From positions 1 to 42,652 of the forward strand of contig CAJXBA010000010.1 in the NCBI GenBank assembly GCA_913050185.1: a DNA stretch of 42,652 bases, read 5' to 3'. Shown piece by piece: positions 23,478 through 33,263 of this stretch (its first letter is position 1; each line of letters starts with the position of its first letter). The position numbers and the translations under genes were made by a program. Source of the DNA: an uncultured Pelagibacteraceae bacterium. GTDB taxonomy: Bacteria > Pseudomonadota > Alphaproteobacteria > Pelagibacterales > Pelagibacteraceae. The notes under the pieces are model-generated. The model saw only the letters and a program-made list of their open reading frames with translations, was not told where the DNA came from and did no database searches.

Positions 23478-24749
23478 ATGAACTTACAAGAATTAAAAAA
23501 GAAAGCGCCAGCCGAACTTATTTTAGAAGCTGAAAAATTAGAAATAGAAAATCCTAGTACTTTGCGTAAGCAAGAAATTTTATTTGCGATTTTAAAAAAA
23601 CTTGCACAAAAAAATGAACAAATAACCGGTGGCGGGGTTATAGATGTTTTACAAGATGGGTTTGGATTTTTAAGAGCTATAGAATCCAACTATTTACCAG
23701 GTCCAGATGATATTTATGTTAGTCCAAGTCAAATAAGAAAATTTGGTTTACGAACAGGAGACACAATTGAAGGTGAAATTAGAGGACCTAAAGATAATGA
23801 AAGATATTTTGCACTGCTTAAAGTAGATAAAATAAATTTTGATAATCCAGAAAAGGCCAGAAATAAGATTGCATTTGATAATTTAACCCCCTTATATCCA
23901 GACGAACAACTCAAAATGGAAGTTGAAAAAAACAAAATTGAAAAAAAACCAGATCAAACAGCAAGATTAATTGATTTGGTAAGTCCTATTGGTAAAGGTC
24001 AAAGATCCTTAATCATTTCGCCTCCTAAAGCTGGGAAAACAATAATACTACAAAATATTGCTCATTCGATAGCCGCTAATCATCCGGAGTGTTATCTAAT
24101 GGTTTTGCTTATTGATGAGCGTCCAGAAGAGGTAACTGACATGCAGAGAACAGTTAAAGGTGAAGTAATAAGTTCCACATTTGATGAGCCCGCATCAAGA
24201 CACGTGGCAGTAGCAGAAATGGTCATTGAAAAAGCAAAAAGACTAACCGAACATAAAAAAGATGTTGTTATTTTGTTGGATTCAATCACACGTCTTGGCA
24301 GAGCTTATAATGCGGTAGTACCAAGTTCGGGAAAAGTTTTAACAGGTGGTGTGGATGCTAATGCCCTTCAAAGACCCAAAAGATTTTTCGGAGCAGCAAG
24401 AAAAGTAGAACAGGGTGGTTCTCTTACGATTATTTCAACAGCATTAATTGATACAGGAAGCAGAATGGATGAGGTAATTTTTGAAGAATTTAAAGGAACA
24501 GGAAATAGTGAATTAATACTGGATAGAAAAATTTCTGATAAAAGAATTTTTCCTGCTGTTGACATTACCAGATCGGGGACAAGAAGAGAAGAATTGTTGT
24601 TTAAAAATGATGATTTATTAAAGATGAATGTTTTAAGAAAAATATTAAGCTCCATGGGTACAATGGATGCAATAGAATTTCTTCTTTCTAAATTAAAAGC
24701 CACAAAAAATAATGCAGATTTTTTTATTTCAATGAATAAACCTGTATAA
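23478..24749 (+). CDS. rho: Transcription termination factor Rho
   Basis: Rho is the hexameric RNA helicase that ends transcription at unstructured C-rich RNA. The N-terminal helical domain [19 protein letters not shown] is followed by the cold-shock-like RNA-binding domain ([33 protein letters not shown]), Walker [30 protein letters not shown], Walker [17 protein letters not shown], the Q-loop [20 protein letters not shown] and the R-loop. At 423 residues it has no large insertion in the RNA-binding domain. It follows hemJ by 70 bases and probably has its own promoter. Confidence 0.97.
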   Translation: MNLQELKKKAPAELILEAEKLEIENPSTLRKQEILFAILKKLAQKNEQITGGGVIDVLQDGFGFLRAIESNYLPGPDDIYVSPSQIRKFGLRTGDTIEGEIRGPKDNERYFALLKVDKINFDNPEKARNKIAFDNLTPLYPDEQLKMEVEKNKIEKKPDQTARLIDLVSPIGKGQRSLIISPPKAGKTIILQNIAHSIAANHPECYLMVLLIDERPEEVTDMQRTVKGEVISSTFDEPASRHVAVAEMVIEKAKRLTEHKKDVVILLDSITRLGRAYNAVVPSSGKVLTGGVDANALQRPKRFFGAARKVEQGGSLTIISTALIDTGSRMDEVIFEEFKGTGNSELILDRKISDKRIFPAVDITRSGTRREELLFKNDDLLKMNVLRKILSSMGTMDAIEFLLSKLKATKNNADFFISMNKPV

Positions 24750-24772
24750 TATACCCAAGAAGCAAGCCAAAA

Positions 24773-25501
24773 TTATAATTTTAAAATTTCTTTCTTAAAT
24801 TTTGAGTACAAAATAGTTGAAAAAATATTCATTTGTTTCATATTTGCTTTAGCTTCTTGATCAAATTTTTCTAACGCACCTTCTCCGAATTGAGCTTCTA
24901 AAGCCGACTTATATTCTGGTACACAGCCCCAATCATTAACTGTTGTGTTTTTAATTTCGATATGAAATTGAATCCCATAGGCATGATTCTGGTATTTAAA
25001 AATTTGGTATTTTGTAGTTGGAGAAGATGCCAGTAAAGTCGTATCTTTATTTTTTTCAAGATTTTTTACTTCATACGAATGCCATTGCAGGGCCTTAATT
25101 TTATCAGGGAATGTAGAAAAAAGGATGTCATTTTTCTTATTTTCTAAAAAATCTACATTCATTATGCCGATTTCAGTGGGATTGGATTTTACTACTTTGC
25201 CACCAACCACCTCGCCCAGAAGTTGACATCCGAGGCAAAAGCCCAAAAAAGGTTTTTTTAAATCAATGACAAATTCTTTTATAACTTTTTTTTCTTTGGT
25301 CAACCAAGGATATTGGTCTTCCATCCATGTGTCCATCGGACCTCCCATACAAAACATTCCATCAAATTTACCTAAATCTTGAGGAATTTTTTCGCCCTCA
25401 TCTAATTCAATGGTTGTTAAGTTAAAACCATCTGAAAGCATAAGGTCTTTAATATATCCGGGATCTTCAACTTTTATATGCTGTAGAACAATTATTTCCA
25501 T
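24773..25501 (-). CDS. Class I glutamine amidotransferase-like protein
   Basis: The 242-residue protein has the class I amidotransferase fold: GMFCMGGPMDTWMED (oxyanion strand), the nucleophile elbow GFCLGCQLLGE with Cys near residue 89, ALQWHSYEV, and the catalytic His in YGIQFHIEI. This matches stand-alone GMP-synthase-like amidotransferases (the GATase1 type often annotated near yfeJ/guaA), which act on glutamine or gamma-glutamyl compounds. No acceptor subunit is adjacent, so the substrate is unknown. It does not look like HisH, which has a distinct and shorter signature, so it should not be counted as the missing histidine glutaminase. Its start overlaps the end of the alkyltransferase gene by ten bases. 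Confidence 0.85.
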   Translation of the reverse strand: MEIIVLQHIKVEDPGYIKDLMLSDGFNLTTIELDEGEKIPQDLGKFDGMFCMGGPMDTWMEDQYPWLTKEKKVIKEFVIDLKKPFLGFCLGCQLLGEVVGGKVVKSNPTEIGIMNVDFLENKKNDILFSTFPDKIKALQWHSYEVKNLEKNKDTTLLASSPTTKYQIFKYQNHAYGIQFHIEIKNTTVNDWGCVPEYKSALEAQFGEGALEKFDQEAKANMKQMNIFSTILYSKFKKEILKL

Positions 25502-25944
25502 GATGTTTCAAATTCTAATAATTTTTTTTTTAATTTTACTCCACCTATAGATGAAAATCCTCCCAAACTTCCATCAGACTTTATAAATCTGTGACACGGT
25601 ATTGCTAACAAAAGTTTATTTTGCCCACATATCTTACCGACATGACGTGGTGAGAGTTTATATTTTTTTGCAATTTCCCCATAGGTTTTGGTCGTTCCTA
25701 GTCTAATTTTTTTTAGCTCAGACCATACTTTTCTTTGAGCTTGGTTTCCTTCCACTTTGTAAGGAGCTTTAATATTTGAGGATGCCTTTCTAAAGAATTT
25801 GAGTAAGTTTTTTTTAAAGTTCTCCAATACCCGGCTTTGTGATCGCGTTTGTATCTTTCCAAATTTAATTTTGAATATTTTTCCCTCATTTTCAAATGCA
25901 GAAATCCAGCCTAATTTTGTTTTTACGGATATTTTTTTTATCAT
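25492..25944 (-). CDS. ogt: Methylated-DNA--protein-cysteine methyltransferase
   Basis: This suicide repair protein transfers alkyl groups from O6-alkylguanine to its own cysteine. The active-site loop reads LLAIPCHRFIKSDGSLGGFS, with the P-C-H-R acceptor Cys. The DNA-binding helix is TKTYGEIAKKYKLSPRHVGK, and QRKVWSELKKIRLG matches the family's Q-x-x-V-W-x-x-L-x-x-I-x-x-G. The length is 150 residues. The glutamine amidotransferase follows with a ten-base overlap. It diverges from the TPR-methyltransferase gene across a 46-base gap. Confidence 0.93.
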   Translation of the reverse strand: MIKKISVKTKLGWISAFENEGKIFKIKFGKIQTRSQSRVLENFKKNLLKFFRKASSNIKAPYKVEGNQAQRKVWSELKKIRLGTTKTYGEIAKKYKLSPRHVGKICGQNKLLLAIPCHRFIKSDGSLGGFSSIGGVKLKKKLLEFETSWK

Positions 25945-25990
25945 TTATTTTTTAACAGTATCATTTAAAGTTATAATAGAATTATAAAAA

Positions 25991-27685
25991 ATGAAAAAAA
26001 AGTTGACAATTCAAGAAGTTTTTACTTTGGCTCTTCGAAATCATAAAAATAACAATTTTAAAACTGCCGCTAATCTTTATATGGAAGTATTAAAAACAAA
26101 ACCCAACCACATAGATGCTGTAAATAAGCTCACTGCTTTATTAGGTAACACTAAAATAGATTTATTAATGCAAATTGATAGAGGCACTGCAAAAAGATTA
26201 TTATTATTTTTATTTCGGAGAAATGATATCGACCATAAGGATATTTTTTTAATTACAAGATTTTTATTACTCAAAGAAGAAAATCATAGCTATGATCAAA
26301 TAAAAAAAATAGTTATATCGGATTCTTTATTACTAGAGAATCAAATTATCAAAAACTTAATAGACGAAGAACTTTTCCAATTAATGCTTCAAAAATCACT
26401 AATTACAGACTTTTTCTTGGAGAAAATTTTAATCAAAATAAGATATGAAATACTTTTTGCATTGGTTAACAAAAATCAAAAAATTTTATCAAATTATTTT
26501 AATTTTATCATTTCTCTTGCAGAACAATGTTTCCTTAACGAATATATTTATTTTCAACAACCAAAAGAAATTGATTACATACTTCAATTAAAAAATTTAA
26601 TAATAAATAAAGAAAAAATAAATGAAATGGAAATAATCGTTTTAAGCTGTTATGTTCCACTATATTCTTTGAAAAATATTATAAGCAAATTATCAAATTA
26701 TAAATCTGAAAATGTTTTATTTAATAATTTGATCAATATGCAAATTAAGGAGCCATTAAAAGAAAAGAAATTAGTAAATTCAATTAAATCACTTGGAGAA
26801 ATTTCTGATGCTGTATCTAAGAAAGTAAGAGATCAATATGAAAAACATCCCTATCCAAGATGGAGATATTTTTATAGCAATACACCGGCTAATTTTTTAA
26901 CCATTATAAATGCTTTAGTAAGGCCAAACAAAATCGAAATTAATAACAAATTTGACAACCCCAATGTTCTCATTGCTGGTTGTGGAACAGGAAAACAGAT
27001 CCTTGTAGCTAATAATTATTTAAATGCGAACATACTTGCGGTTGATTTAAGTTTAACAAGTCTTGCTTATGCCAAAAGAAAAATAGAAGAATTAAATTTA
27101 AAAAATATAGAATTTTTACATGCGGATATTTTACAATTAAAGAATTTAAACAAAAAATTTGATATTATAGAATGTGCTGGAGTCCTACATCATATGCGCG
27201 ATCCTTTGGAAGGATTAAAAGCATTATTGGAGTTGTTGGACCCTCACGGCTTATTGCGACTAGGCTTATACAGCGAATTAGCAAGACAAGATATAATTGA
27301 AGTAAGAGAATTTATAAAAAAAAAAAAATATATGAATACAATTAATGATATCAGAAAATGTAGAAAGGCAATAATTGAAAATAAAGAAAATAGATTACTC
27401 AAAAAAGTACTTTATAGAAAAGATTTTTACTCAACATCAGCAGCAAGAGACCTGATGTTTCATATTCAAGAACATCGATTTACATTAAAACAAATTTCCA
27501 AAATATCAAAAAATTTTAATTTAGAATTTTTAGGTTTTGTTGGTCAATCATTAAAAAATAAATTTTCCATAATTTTCCCAAATGACAAAAATAATGCTTC
27601 TCTAGATAATTGGAATCAATTTGAAAAAAAAAATCCAGATGCTTTTATTGGAATGTATGATTTTTTAGTAAGGAAGATAAAATGA
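25991..27685 (+). CDS. TPR-containing SAM-dependent methyltransferase
   Basis: The first about 60 residues hold a TPR-like helical pair (FTLALRNHKNNNFKTAANLY, MEVLKTKPNHIDAVNKLTAL). A helical middle of about 200 residues follows, without recognisable motifs. From about residue 280 comes VRDQYEKHPYPRWRY and then a class I methyltransferase domain: NVLIAGCGTGKQILVANNY (motif I), ILAVDLSLTSLAYAKRK (acidic end of beta 2), IEFLHADIL, and FDIIECAGVLHHMRDP. The Q-Y-E-x-x-P-Y-P-R-W segment ahead of the domain is characteristic of a family of TPR-methyltransferases frequent in marine alphaproteobacteria. The substrate is unknown; an RNA, protein or lipid target cannot be told apart. It lies upstream of mnmE with a 41-base gap. 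Confidence 0.85.
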   Translation: MKKKLTIQEVFTLALRNHKNNNFKTAANLYMEVLKTKPNHIDAVNKLTALLGNTKIDLLMQIDRGTAKRLLLFLFRRNDIDHKDIFLITRFLLLKEENHSYDQIKKIVISDSLLLENQIIKNLIDEELFQLMLQKSLITDFFLEKILIKIRYEILFALVNKNQKILSNYFNFIISLAEQCFLNEYIYFQQPKEIDYILQLKNLIINKEKINEMEIIVLSCYVPLYSLKNIISKLSNYKSENVLFNNLINMQIKEPLKEKKLVNSIKSLGEISDAVSKKVRDQYEKHPYPRWRYFYSNTPANFLTIINALVRPNKIEINNKFDNPNVLIAGCGTGKQILVANNYLNANILAVDLSLTSLAYAKRKIEELNLKNIEFLHADILQLKNLNKKFDIIECAGVLHHMRDPLEGLKALLELLDPHGLLRLGLYSELARQDIIEVREFIKKKKYMNTINDIRKCRKAIIENKENRLLKKVLYRKDFYSTSAARDLMFHIQEHRFTLKQISKISKNFNLEFLGFVGQSLKNKFSIIFPNDKNNASLDNWNQFEKKNPDAFIGMYDFLVRKIK

Positions 27686-27726
27686 AAAATAAATATGAAA
27701 AACAATACTCTTGGTTTAACTAATAA

Positions 27727-29058
27727 ATGACAATTTATGCTTTATCTACTGGTCCCGGAATATCAGGGATAGCTGTAATTAGAGTTTCAGGGAAAAATAC
27801 GACTGAAGTAGTTAAAAAAATCACTGGTTCAAAGTTACCAAAGCCGAGAGTTGCGACCCTCGTAAAATTCAACAAACATAAGGGAAAAGAGCTGATCGAT
27901 GAGGGTGTAATTATATGGTTCCCGGCTCCAAATAGCTATACTGGTGAAGATTTAGCAGAATTTCATGTTCATGGTAGCAGAGCCGTGATTAATGCTATGC
28001 ACTCATTTATTTCAAGGATAAAAAATTGTCGTTTAGCAGAGCCTGGAGAGTTTACAAAAAGAGCATTTCAAAACGGCAGAATAAATTTACTAAAAGCTGA
28101 AAGCATTGCTGATTTAATTTCAGCAGAAACAGAAATTCAAAGAAAACAAGCTCTAAAAATTATGAGCGGAAAATCATCGGACAAATTTAATTCATGGAGG
28201 GAAAAGCTTTTAAAAATTTTATCTCATATAGAGGCAAAAATTGATTTTCCAGATGAAGATCTACCAAAAAATATTATTAATGAAGTTAAAAAAACATCAA
28301 ACAAAGTTCTCACTGAAATAAAAAAAACATTAGATGATCAAAAAGTTGGAGAAAGAATTAGAGAAGGCTTTAAGATTGCAATCGTAGGTCCTACAAATTC
28401 TGGAAAATCTAGCTTATTAAACTACCTTTCAAAAAGAGATGTTGCTATAGTTTCAGAGATTGCCGGAACAACAAGAGATGTAATTGAAACTCATCTTAAT
28501 CTAGATGGATATCCAGTAATTGTTTCAGATACTGCTGGAATAAGAAATTCAAAAAATGAAATTGAAAAAAAAGGAATAAAAATAGCTCTAAATAGAGCAG
28601 AAGATGCTGATTTAAAGCTGGTTATCGTATCTGTTAAAAAAGTTGATTTTGCTAATGTTTTGAAGGACTTACTAACAAAAAATGCTATTTTAGTAATCAA
28701 TAAATCTGATTTATTAAAAGGAAAGTTAAATAGTAAATTTAAAAAACACGAACATGTTTTGATATCCATTAAAAGGGATTTAAATTTAGATAAATTAATT
28801 TTAAAAATAAAAAATAAATTAAAAAATAAATTTACAACTTCTGAAGATATTTTAATTACAAGAGAAAGACACAGACAAAATTTAATAAATTGTGTACAGC
28901 ATTTAGAGAAATTCAAAAAAAAAAATTCCAGCCAAGACGTTGATAAAGCTGCAGAAGATCTTAGGCTAGCCACAAGACATCTGGGAATGATAGTCGGGAA
29001 AGTAGATGTAGAAGAACTATTAGGTAGTATTTTCAACGATTTTTGCATCGGTAAATAA
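27727..29058 (+). CDS. mnmE: tRNA modification GTPase MnmE
   Basis: MnmE works with MnmG to install carboxymethylaminomethyl or aminomethyl groups on wobble U34 of certain tRNAs. The N-terminal folate-binding domain starts IYALSTGPGISGIAVIRVSG and contains SYTGEDLAEFHVHG and EPGEFTKRAFQNGRINL. The G domain has G1 VGPTNSGKSSLLN, IAGTTRDVIE, G3 SDTAGI, and G4 NKSD. The chain ends with FCIGK, the family C-terminal motif whose Cys is conserved. The length of 443 residues is normal. It leads the mnmE-mnmG-rsmG-parA-parB block. Confidence 0.97.
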   Translation: MTIYALSTGPGISGIAVIRVSGKNTTEVVKKITGSKLPKPRVATLVKFNKHKGKELIDEGVIIWFPAPNSYTGEDLAEFHVHGSRAVINAMHSFISRIKNCRLAEPGEFTKRAFQNGRINLLKAESIADLISAETEIQRKQALKIMSGKSSDKFNSWREKLLKILSHIEAKIDFPDEDLPKNIINEVKKTSNKVLTEIKKTLDDQKVGERIREGFKIAIVGPTNSGKSSLLNYLSKRDVAIVSEIAGTTRDVIETHLNLDGYPVIVSDTAGIRNSKNEIEKKGIKIALNRAEDADLKLVIVSVKKVDFANVLKDLLTKNAILVINKSDLLKGKLNSKFKKHEHVLISIKRDLNLDKLILKIKNKLKNKFTTSEDILITRERHRQNLINCVQHLEKFKKKNSSQDVDKAAEDLRLATRHLGMIVGKVDVEELLGSIFNDFCIGK

Positions 29059-29105
29059 ATCAGTAATCAGCTTGTAAATCTATAAACGATCTATAAATTC
29101 ATGGC

Positions 29106-30980
29106 ATGAATGACGATTTGTCATTTGATGTAGTAGTGATTGGTGGAGGCCATGCTGGATGTGAAGCTGCAGCTGCTGCAGCTCGCATGGGAATAAATAC
29201 TGGTTTGTTCACTCATAAAATTGAAACTATTGGAGAGATGTCATGTAACCCGGCTATCGGAGGTTTAGGAAAAGGACATCTTGTTAAAGAGATAGATGCA
29301 CTTGATGGTGTGATGGGCGTTATAGCTGATAAATCTGGAATTCAATTTAGATTGTTAAATAGGAGCAGAGGTCCAGCCGTGAGAGGTCCCAGAACACAGT
29401 CAGATCGGGTTTTATACAAGAAATATATGCAAGAAACGCTTCTAAGCTATTGTAATTTAAGGGTTTTTTCTGACCCCGTTATTGAGTTAATTTTTGGTCA
29501 AAATCGAGTAATTGGCTTTCGCACACAGTCTGGAAAAAAAATAAAATGTAAAAAAATGATTTTAACTACTGGAACTTTTTTAAATGGACTAATTCATATT
29601 GGTGATAAAAAAATTCCTGCGGGACGTCACGATGAAAAACCATCAACAGGTCTAAGTGAACAACTAAAAAAATTTAAAATAAAAATAGGAAGATTAAAAA
29701 CTGGAACACCACCAAGATTAGATGGCTCAACAATTGACTATGATAATTTAGAAAGACAAGATGCAGATACTGATCCAGAATATTTTTCTTTTTTGACAAA
29801 TAAAACTTACAATGAACAAATTTCATGCAGTGTCACTTACACGAATAAAAAAGTTCACGACATTATAAAAAAAAATTTAAATAAAAGTGCTATGTACTCT
29901 GGAAGTATTAAAGGTGTTGGACCGAGATACTGTCCTTCTATCGAAGATAAAATTGTAAAATTTTCAGACAAGACTAGACATCAAATTTTTTTAGAACCCG
30001 AAGGTTTGAATGATAAAACAGTTTATCCAAACGGTATCTCAACCTCTTTACCAGCCGATGTTCAGGCTGAAATATTGAGTAAAATCAATGGGTTAGAGCG
30101 AACTCGCATAATACGACCTGGCTATGCTATCGAATACGATTATGTTGATCCGCGAGAACTAAATTACACTTTGGAAACCAAAAAAATAAAATCACTTTAC
30201 CTAGCTGGTCAAATTAATGGAACTACTGGCTATGAGGAAGCTGCCGCTCAAGGACTTATGGCAGGAATTAATGCGGCACTATCGATTCAAAAACAAGAAT
30301 CATTAATTCTTGATCGAGCCCAAGCTTATATTGGAGTGATGATTGACGATTTGGTTACAAAAGGAGTGGCAGAACCTTATAGAATGTTTACATCTCGTGC
30401 AGAGTACCGATTAAGTTTAAGGGCAGACAACGCAGATGCAAGATTAACTCAAATTGGAATTAATATTGGTGTTGTAAATCATTCAAGAAGTAGAATATTT
30501 ACTAAAAAACTTAATAAAATCAAAGAGTTAAGTAATAGCTTAAAAACCCTCAATATATCACCTAACCAAGCTGAAAAATTTGGAGTAAGAATTGCTAAAG
30601 ATGGCGTCAGAAGATCTGCATTTGAAATATTATCCCACGATGGAGTTACATTTAACAAGTTAAGAGAGATATGGAATGAAATACCAATTGCATCAAGAGA
30701 CGAAGAAGAGCAAATTGAAATTAGCGCTCATTATTCTGGTTATTTGGACAAACAAAAGTCAGATATTATAGCTTTTAGAAAAGACGAAAGCTTAAAAATA
30801 CCAGAAAGTATTGATTATAATAATCTAAGCGGATTGTCTAATGAAGTTAAAAGCAAATTTAACCTTATAAAGCCTAAAACATTAGGTCAGGCACTTAGAA
30901 TTGATGGTATAACGCCAGCTGCTGCTTATATTTTACTTGCACATGTAAAAAAAGGGTATAAAAAGCATAAAAGCGCATAA
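29106..30980 (+). CDS. mnmG: tRNA uridine-5-carboxymethylaminomethyl modification enzyme MnmG
   Basis: MnmG is the FAD- and NADH-binding partner of MnmE. The FAD site is [20 protein letters not shown]. Other signatures are [57 protein letters not shown], the conserved Cys in [34 protein letters not shown] and [20 protein letters not shown]. The length of 624 residues is normal. rsmG starts directly after the stop. Older names are gidA and trmF. Confidence 0.97.
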   Translation: MNDDLSFDVVVIGGGHAGCEAAAAAARMGINTGLFTHKIETIGEMSCNPAIGGLGKGHLVKEIDALDGVMGVIADKSGIQFRLLNRSRGPAVRGPRTQSDRVLYKKYMQETLLSYCNLRVFSDPVIELIFGQNRVIGFRTQSGKKIKCKKMILTTGTFLNGLIHIGDKKIPAGRHDEKPSTGLSEQLKKFKIKIGRLKTGTPPRLDGSTIDYDNLERQDADTDPEYFSFLTNKTYNEQISCSVTYTNKKVHDIIKKNLNKSAMYSGSIKGVGPRYCPSIEDKIVKFSDKTRHQIFLEPEGLNDKTVYPNGISTSLPADVQAEILSKINGLERTRIIRPGYAIEYDYVDPRELNYTLETKKIKSLYLAGQINGTTGYEEAAAQGLMAGINAALSIQKQESLILDRAQAYIGVMIDDLVTKGVAEPYRMFTSRAEYRLSLRADNADARLTQIGINIGVVNHSRSRIFTKKLNKIKELSNSLKTLNISPNQAEKFGVRIAKDGVRRSAFEILSHDGVTFNKLREIWNEIPIASRDEEEQIEISAHYSGYLDKQKSDIIAFRKDESLKIPESIDYNNLSGLSNEVKSKFNLIKPKTLGQALRIDGITPAAAYILLAHVKKGYKKHKSA

Positions 30981-31616
30981 ATGGATAAATCTATCCAGAT
31001 AGATACTTTTAGTAGATATACTCGTGTTTCACGTGAAACAATCATAAGTTTAAAAAAATATGAAAGTTTACTATTAAAAGCTCATAAAAAGCTGAATCTA
31101 ATTGGAAATTCAACAATTGAGCAATTATGGATAAGGCATTTCCTAGATAGCTCGCAAGTCATTGATTATATTGATAAAAATGATAAAAGCTTGATAGATA
31201 TAGGTTCTGGAGCAGGTTTTCCAGGATTAGTATTGTCTATAATCTCCAGAGATAGAAAAATTGCTCTGAAAACAAAATTAATTGAAAAAAGTTCTAAGAA
31301 AGTAAATTTTTTAAACGATGTAATTAACAAACTTCATTTAAATGTTGATGTGGTCCATAAAAATATTATGGAAGAACCATATTATTTTTCTGGAGATGTA
31401 ATTGTAGTCAGAGCTTTTAAACCCTTAAAGGTGACACTGCAACTTATTCACAATAAAGCTCGAAATTGGAAAAAAATTTTCATTTTTCTAGGGAAAACAG
31501 GAAAACATGAATTACTTCAAGCTTCTAAAATTTGGGATATTGAGTATAAGCAAAGGGCAAGTGCTACGAGTAGTGATTCGAGTGTTATAGAAATTAATAA
31601 ACTTAAAAAAAAATAA
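30981..31616 (+). CDS. rsmG: 16S rRNA (guanine527-N7)-methyltransferase RsmG
   Basis: RsmG methylates G527 of 16S rRNA. The SAM-binding motif is LIDIGSGAGFPGLVLSI, preceded by LWIRHFLDSSQVI and followed by LIEKSSKKVNFLNDVI. Near the N-terminus the residues RVSRETI are encoded by the parS palindrome, so this part of the protein is constrained by the DNA site. The 211-residue length is normal. It sits directly after mnmG, and parA begins one base after its stop. Confidence 0.96.
   Translation: MDKSIQIDTFSRYTRVSRETIISLKKYESLLLKAHKKLNLIGNSTIEQLWIRHFLDSSQVIDYIDKNDKSLIDIGSGAGFPGLVLSIISRDRKIALKTKLIEKSSKKVNFLNDVINKLHLNVDVVHKNIMEEPYYFSGDVIVVRAFKPLKVTLQLIHNKARNWKKIFIFLGKTGKHELLQASKIWDIEYKQRASATSSDSSVIEINKLKKK
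31025..31040. promoter_or_regulatory. parS centromere site
   Basis: TGTTTCACGTGAAACA is a perfect 16-bp palindrome identical to the canonical parS consensus bound by ParB. It lies in codons 15-20 of rsmG, about 0.6 kb before parA and about 11 kb from the candidate oriC. I found no second perfect copy in the window. Confidence 0.96.
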
Positions 31617-31617
31617 A

Positions 31618-32415
31618 TTGAAAAATAGTCAAATTATTTCGGTAATTAATCAGAAAGGCGGAGTGGGGAAAACTACCACTGTGATAAATTTAGCAACAGC
31701 CATTTCGTTTCTTAATAAAAAAGTTTTAGTTATTGATTTAGATCCACAGGGTAATGCCACTACAGGTTTTGGTTTAACCAGTGCCGGTGAAAAGACAGTC
31801 TACGATGTGTTAAATGGCAACTGTAATTTTGAAGATGCTATCAAAGATACAAAAATAGATAATCTCAAAATAGTTCCATCAAATGTAGATTTGTCAGGAT
31901 TAGAAGTAGAGACTGCTAATGAAAACAGAAGAGCTTTTTTGTTAAAAGATAAGATTGAAAATTTTGTGAATAGTGAAAAAAATAATTTTTCCTATATCTT
32001 TATAGATTGCCCACCTTCACTAAGCCTTTTAACGGTCATGGCTTTGGTGGTTGCCAAATCATTAATCGTTCCTCTACAGGCAGAATTTTTTGCACTCGAA
32101 GGATTAAGCCAACTAGTTAAAACTATAGATAGAATAAAAATTAAATTAAATCCTGAAATCGATATTAGAGGGGTTCTTTTAACTATGTTTGATAAGAGAA
32201 ATAAACTTTCTTCTGAAGTAGATGCGGAAGCCAGAAAATTTTTTAAAAATAAAGTTTATCAAACAGTTATACCAAGAAACGTAAGGCTCTCCGAAGCCCC
32301 TTCTCATGGTATTCCAGTGTTAATTTATGATAAATCATGCTCAGGAAGCAGATCTTATTTAAATTTTGCTGATGAATTTTTACGACAAGAAAATGTAATG
32401 GAAAGTGCAGCATAA
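31618..32415 (+). CDS. parA: Chromosome-partitioning ATPase ParA
   Basis: ParA forms a nucleoid-bound ATP gradient that moves the ParB-parS complex. The deviant Walker A box is VINQKGGVGKTTTVINLA, followed by VLVIDLDPQGNATTGFG (A' box with the Asp), YIFIDCPPSLSLLTVMAL, and VIPRNVRLSEAPSHG, a signature of chromosomal ParA. The length of 265 residues is normal. The start codon is TTG at 31618, one base after the rsmG stop; an ATG is not available before the ATP-binding site. The stop overlaps the parB ATG as TAATG. Confidence 0.97.
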   Translation: MKNSQIISVINQKGGVGKTTTVINLATAISFLNKKVLVIDLDPQGNATTGFGLTSAGEKTVYDVLNGNCNFEDAIKDTKIDNLKIVPSNVDLSGLEVETANENRRAFLLKDKIENFVNSEKNNFSYIFIDCPPSLSLLTVMALVVAKSLIVPLQAEFFALEGLSQLVKTIDRIKIKLNPEIDIRGVLLTMFDKRNKLSSEVDAEARKFFKNKVYQTVIPRNVRLSEAPSHGIPVLIYDKSCSGSRSYLNFADEFLRQENVMESAA

Positions 32416-33263
32416 TGATTGATTCTAGATTAAAAAAAGGTTTAGGAAGAGGACTGTCATCTTTGTTAGGAGACTCATCAAATAAAATTGAAACAAATAA
32501 GGTTTCAATAAACGATCTTTCAAGAAACAAATTTCAACCCAGAAAACATTTTAGCGAAGAAGGTTTGGAAGAATTATCTAATTCCATTAAAGAACAAGGA
32601 ATTATACAACCAATCGTCGTTAGGCCAGATAAATCCAAAAAAGGACAATATGAAATCATAGCTGGCGAAAGAAGATGGTTAGCTGCTCAAAAAGCAGGAC
32701 TTCACGAAGTACCAGTTGTTGTCTTAAGCGTTGATGATATAAAATCTCTTGAATTTTCCATTATTGAAAATGTTCAAAGACAAGACTTAAACCCAATAGA
32801 GGAAGCTCGTGGTTATCAAAGATTGATAGACGATTTCAATTACGACCATGATAAATTGTCTAAGTTTATTGGCAAAAGTAGAAGCTATATAGTAAATTCG
32901 ACAAGACTACTATCTCTTCCAGATGAGATTCTGTCGATGGTTGAACAAAATAATTTGTCAGCCGGACACGCTAGAACATTAATAGGTTTGCAGAATTCCA
33001 TTCATATTGCAAAAAAAATAATTCGAAAAAAGCTTTCCGTGAGACAAGCAGAAGTTTTGACAAAACAATATAAAAACAAAAAATTTACATTAATTCATAA
33101 AAAAGACGCTAACATTCTAGATTTACAAAGATTATTAGAAGAAAAAACAGGACTATCTGTATCTATTAATAATAAAAAAAGCAACTCAGGAACAATTACC
33201 TTTGCGTATCAAGATCTTGATCAATTGGAGAAAATTACCGACACAATTAAGAATAACTATTAG
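32415..33263 (+). CDS. parB: Chromosome-partitioning protein ParB
   Basis: ParB is a CTP-dependent clamp loaded at parS. The N-terminus LKKGLGRGLSSLLGD carries the ParA-activating basic segment. The CTPase region has NKFQPRKHF, ELSNSIKEQGIIQPIVVRP, IIAGERRWLAAQKAGL, and ENVQRQDLNPIEEARGYQRL. The helix-turn-helix is KLSKFIGKSRSYIVNSTRLL. The C-terminal dimerisation segment follows. The length is 282 residues. Its end overlaps the convergent holA by 17 bases. Confidence 0.97.
   Translation: MIDSRLKKGLGRGLSSLLGDSSNKIETNKVSINDLSRNKFQPRKHFSEEGLEELSNSIKEQGIIQPIVVRPDKSKKGQYEIIAGERRWLAAQKAGLHEVPVVVLSVDDIKSLEFSIIENVQRQDLNPIEEARGYQRLIDDFNYDHDKLSKFIGKSRSYIVNSTRLLSLPDEILSMVEQNNLSAGHARTLIGLQNSIHIAKKIIRKKLSVRQAEVLTKQYKNKKFTLIHKKDANILDLQRLLEEKTGLSVSINNKKSNSGTITFAYQDLDQLEKITDTIKNNY

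Noticed and set aside
24773-25501. Possible displaced hisH
   Set aside because: The class I amidotransferase has the GMP-synthase-like layout and length of 242 residues, not the HisH pattern, so it should not be taken as the missing HisF partner.
28491-29048. Long open frame on the minus strand opposite mnmE
   Set aside because: It is antisense to the conserved G domain and C-terminus of mnmE and has no recognisable domain.
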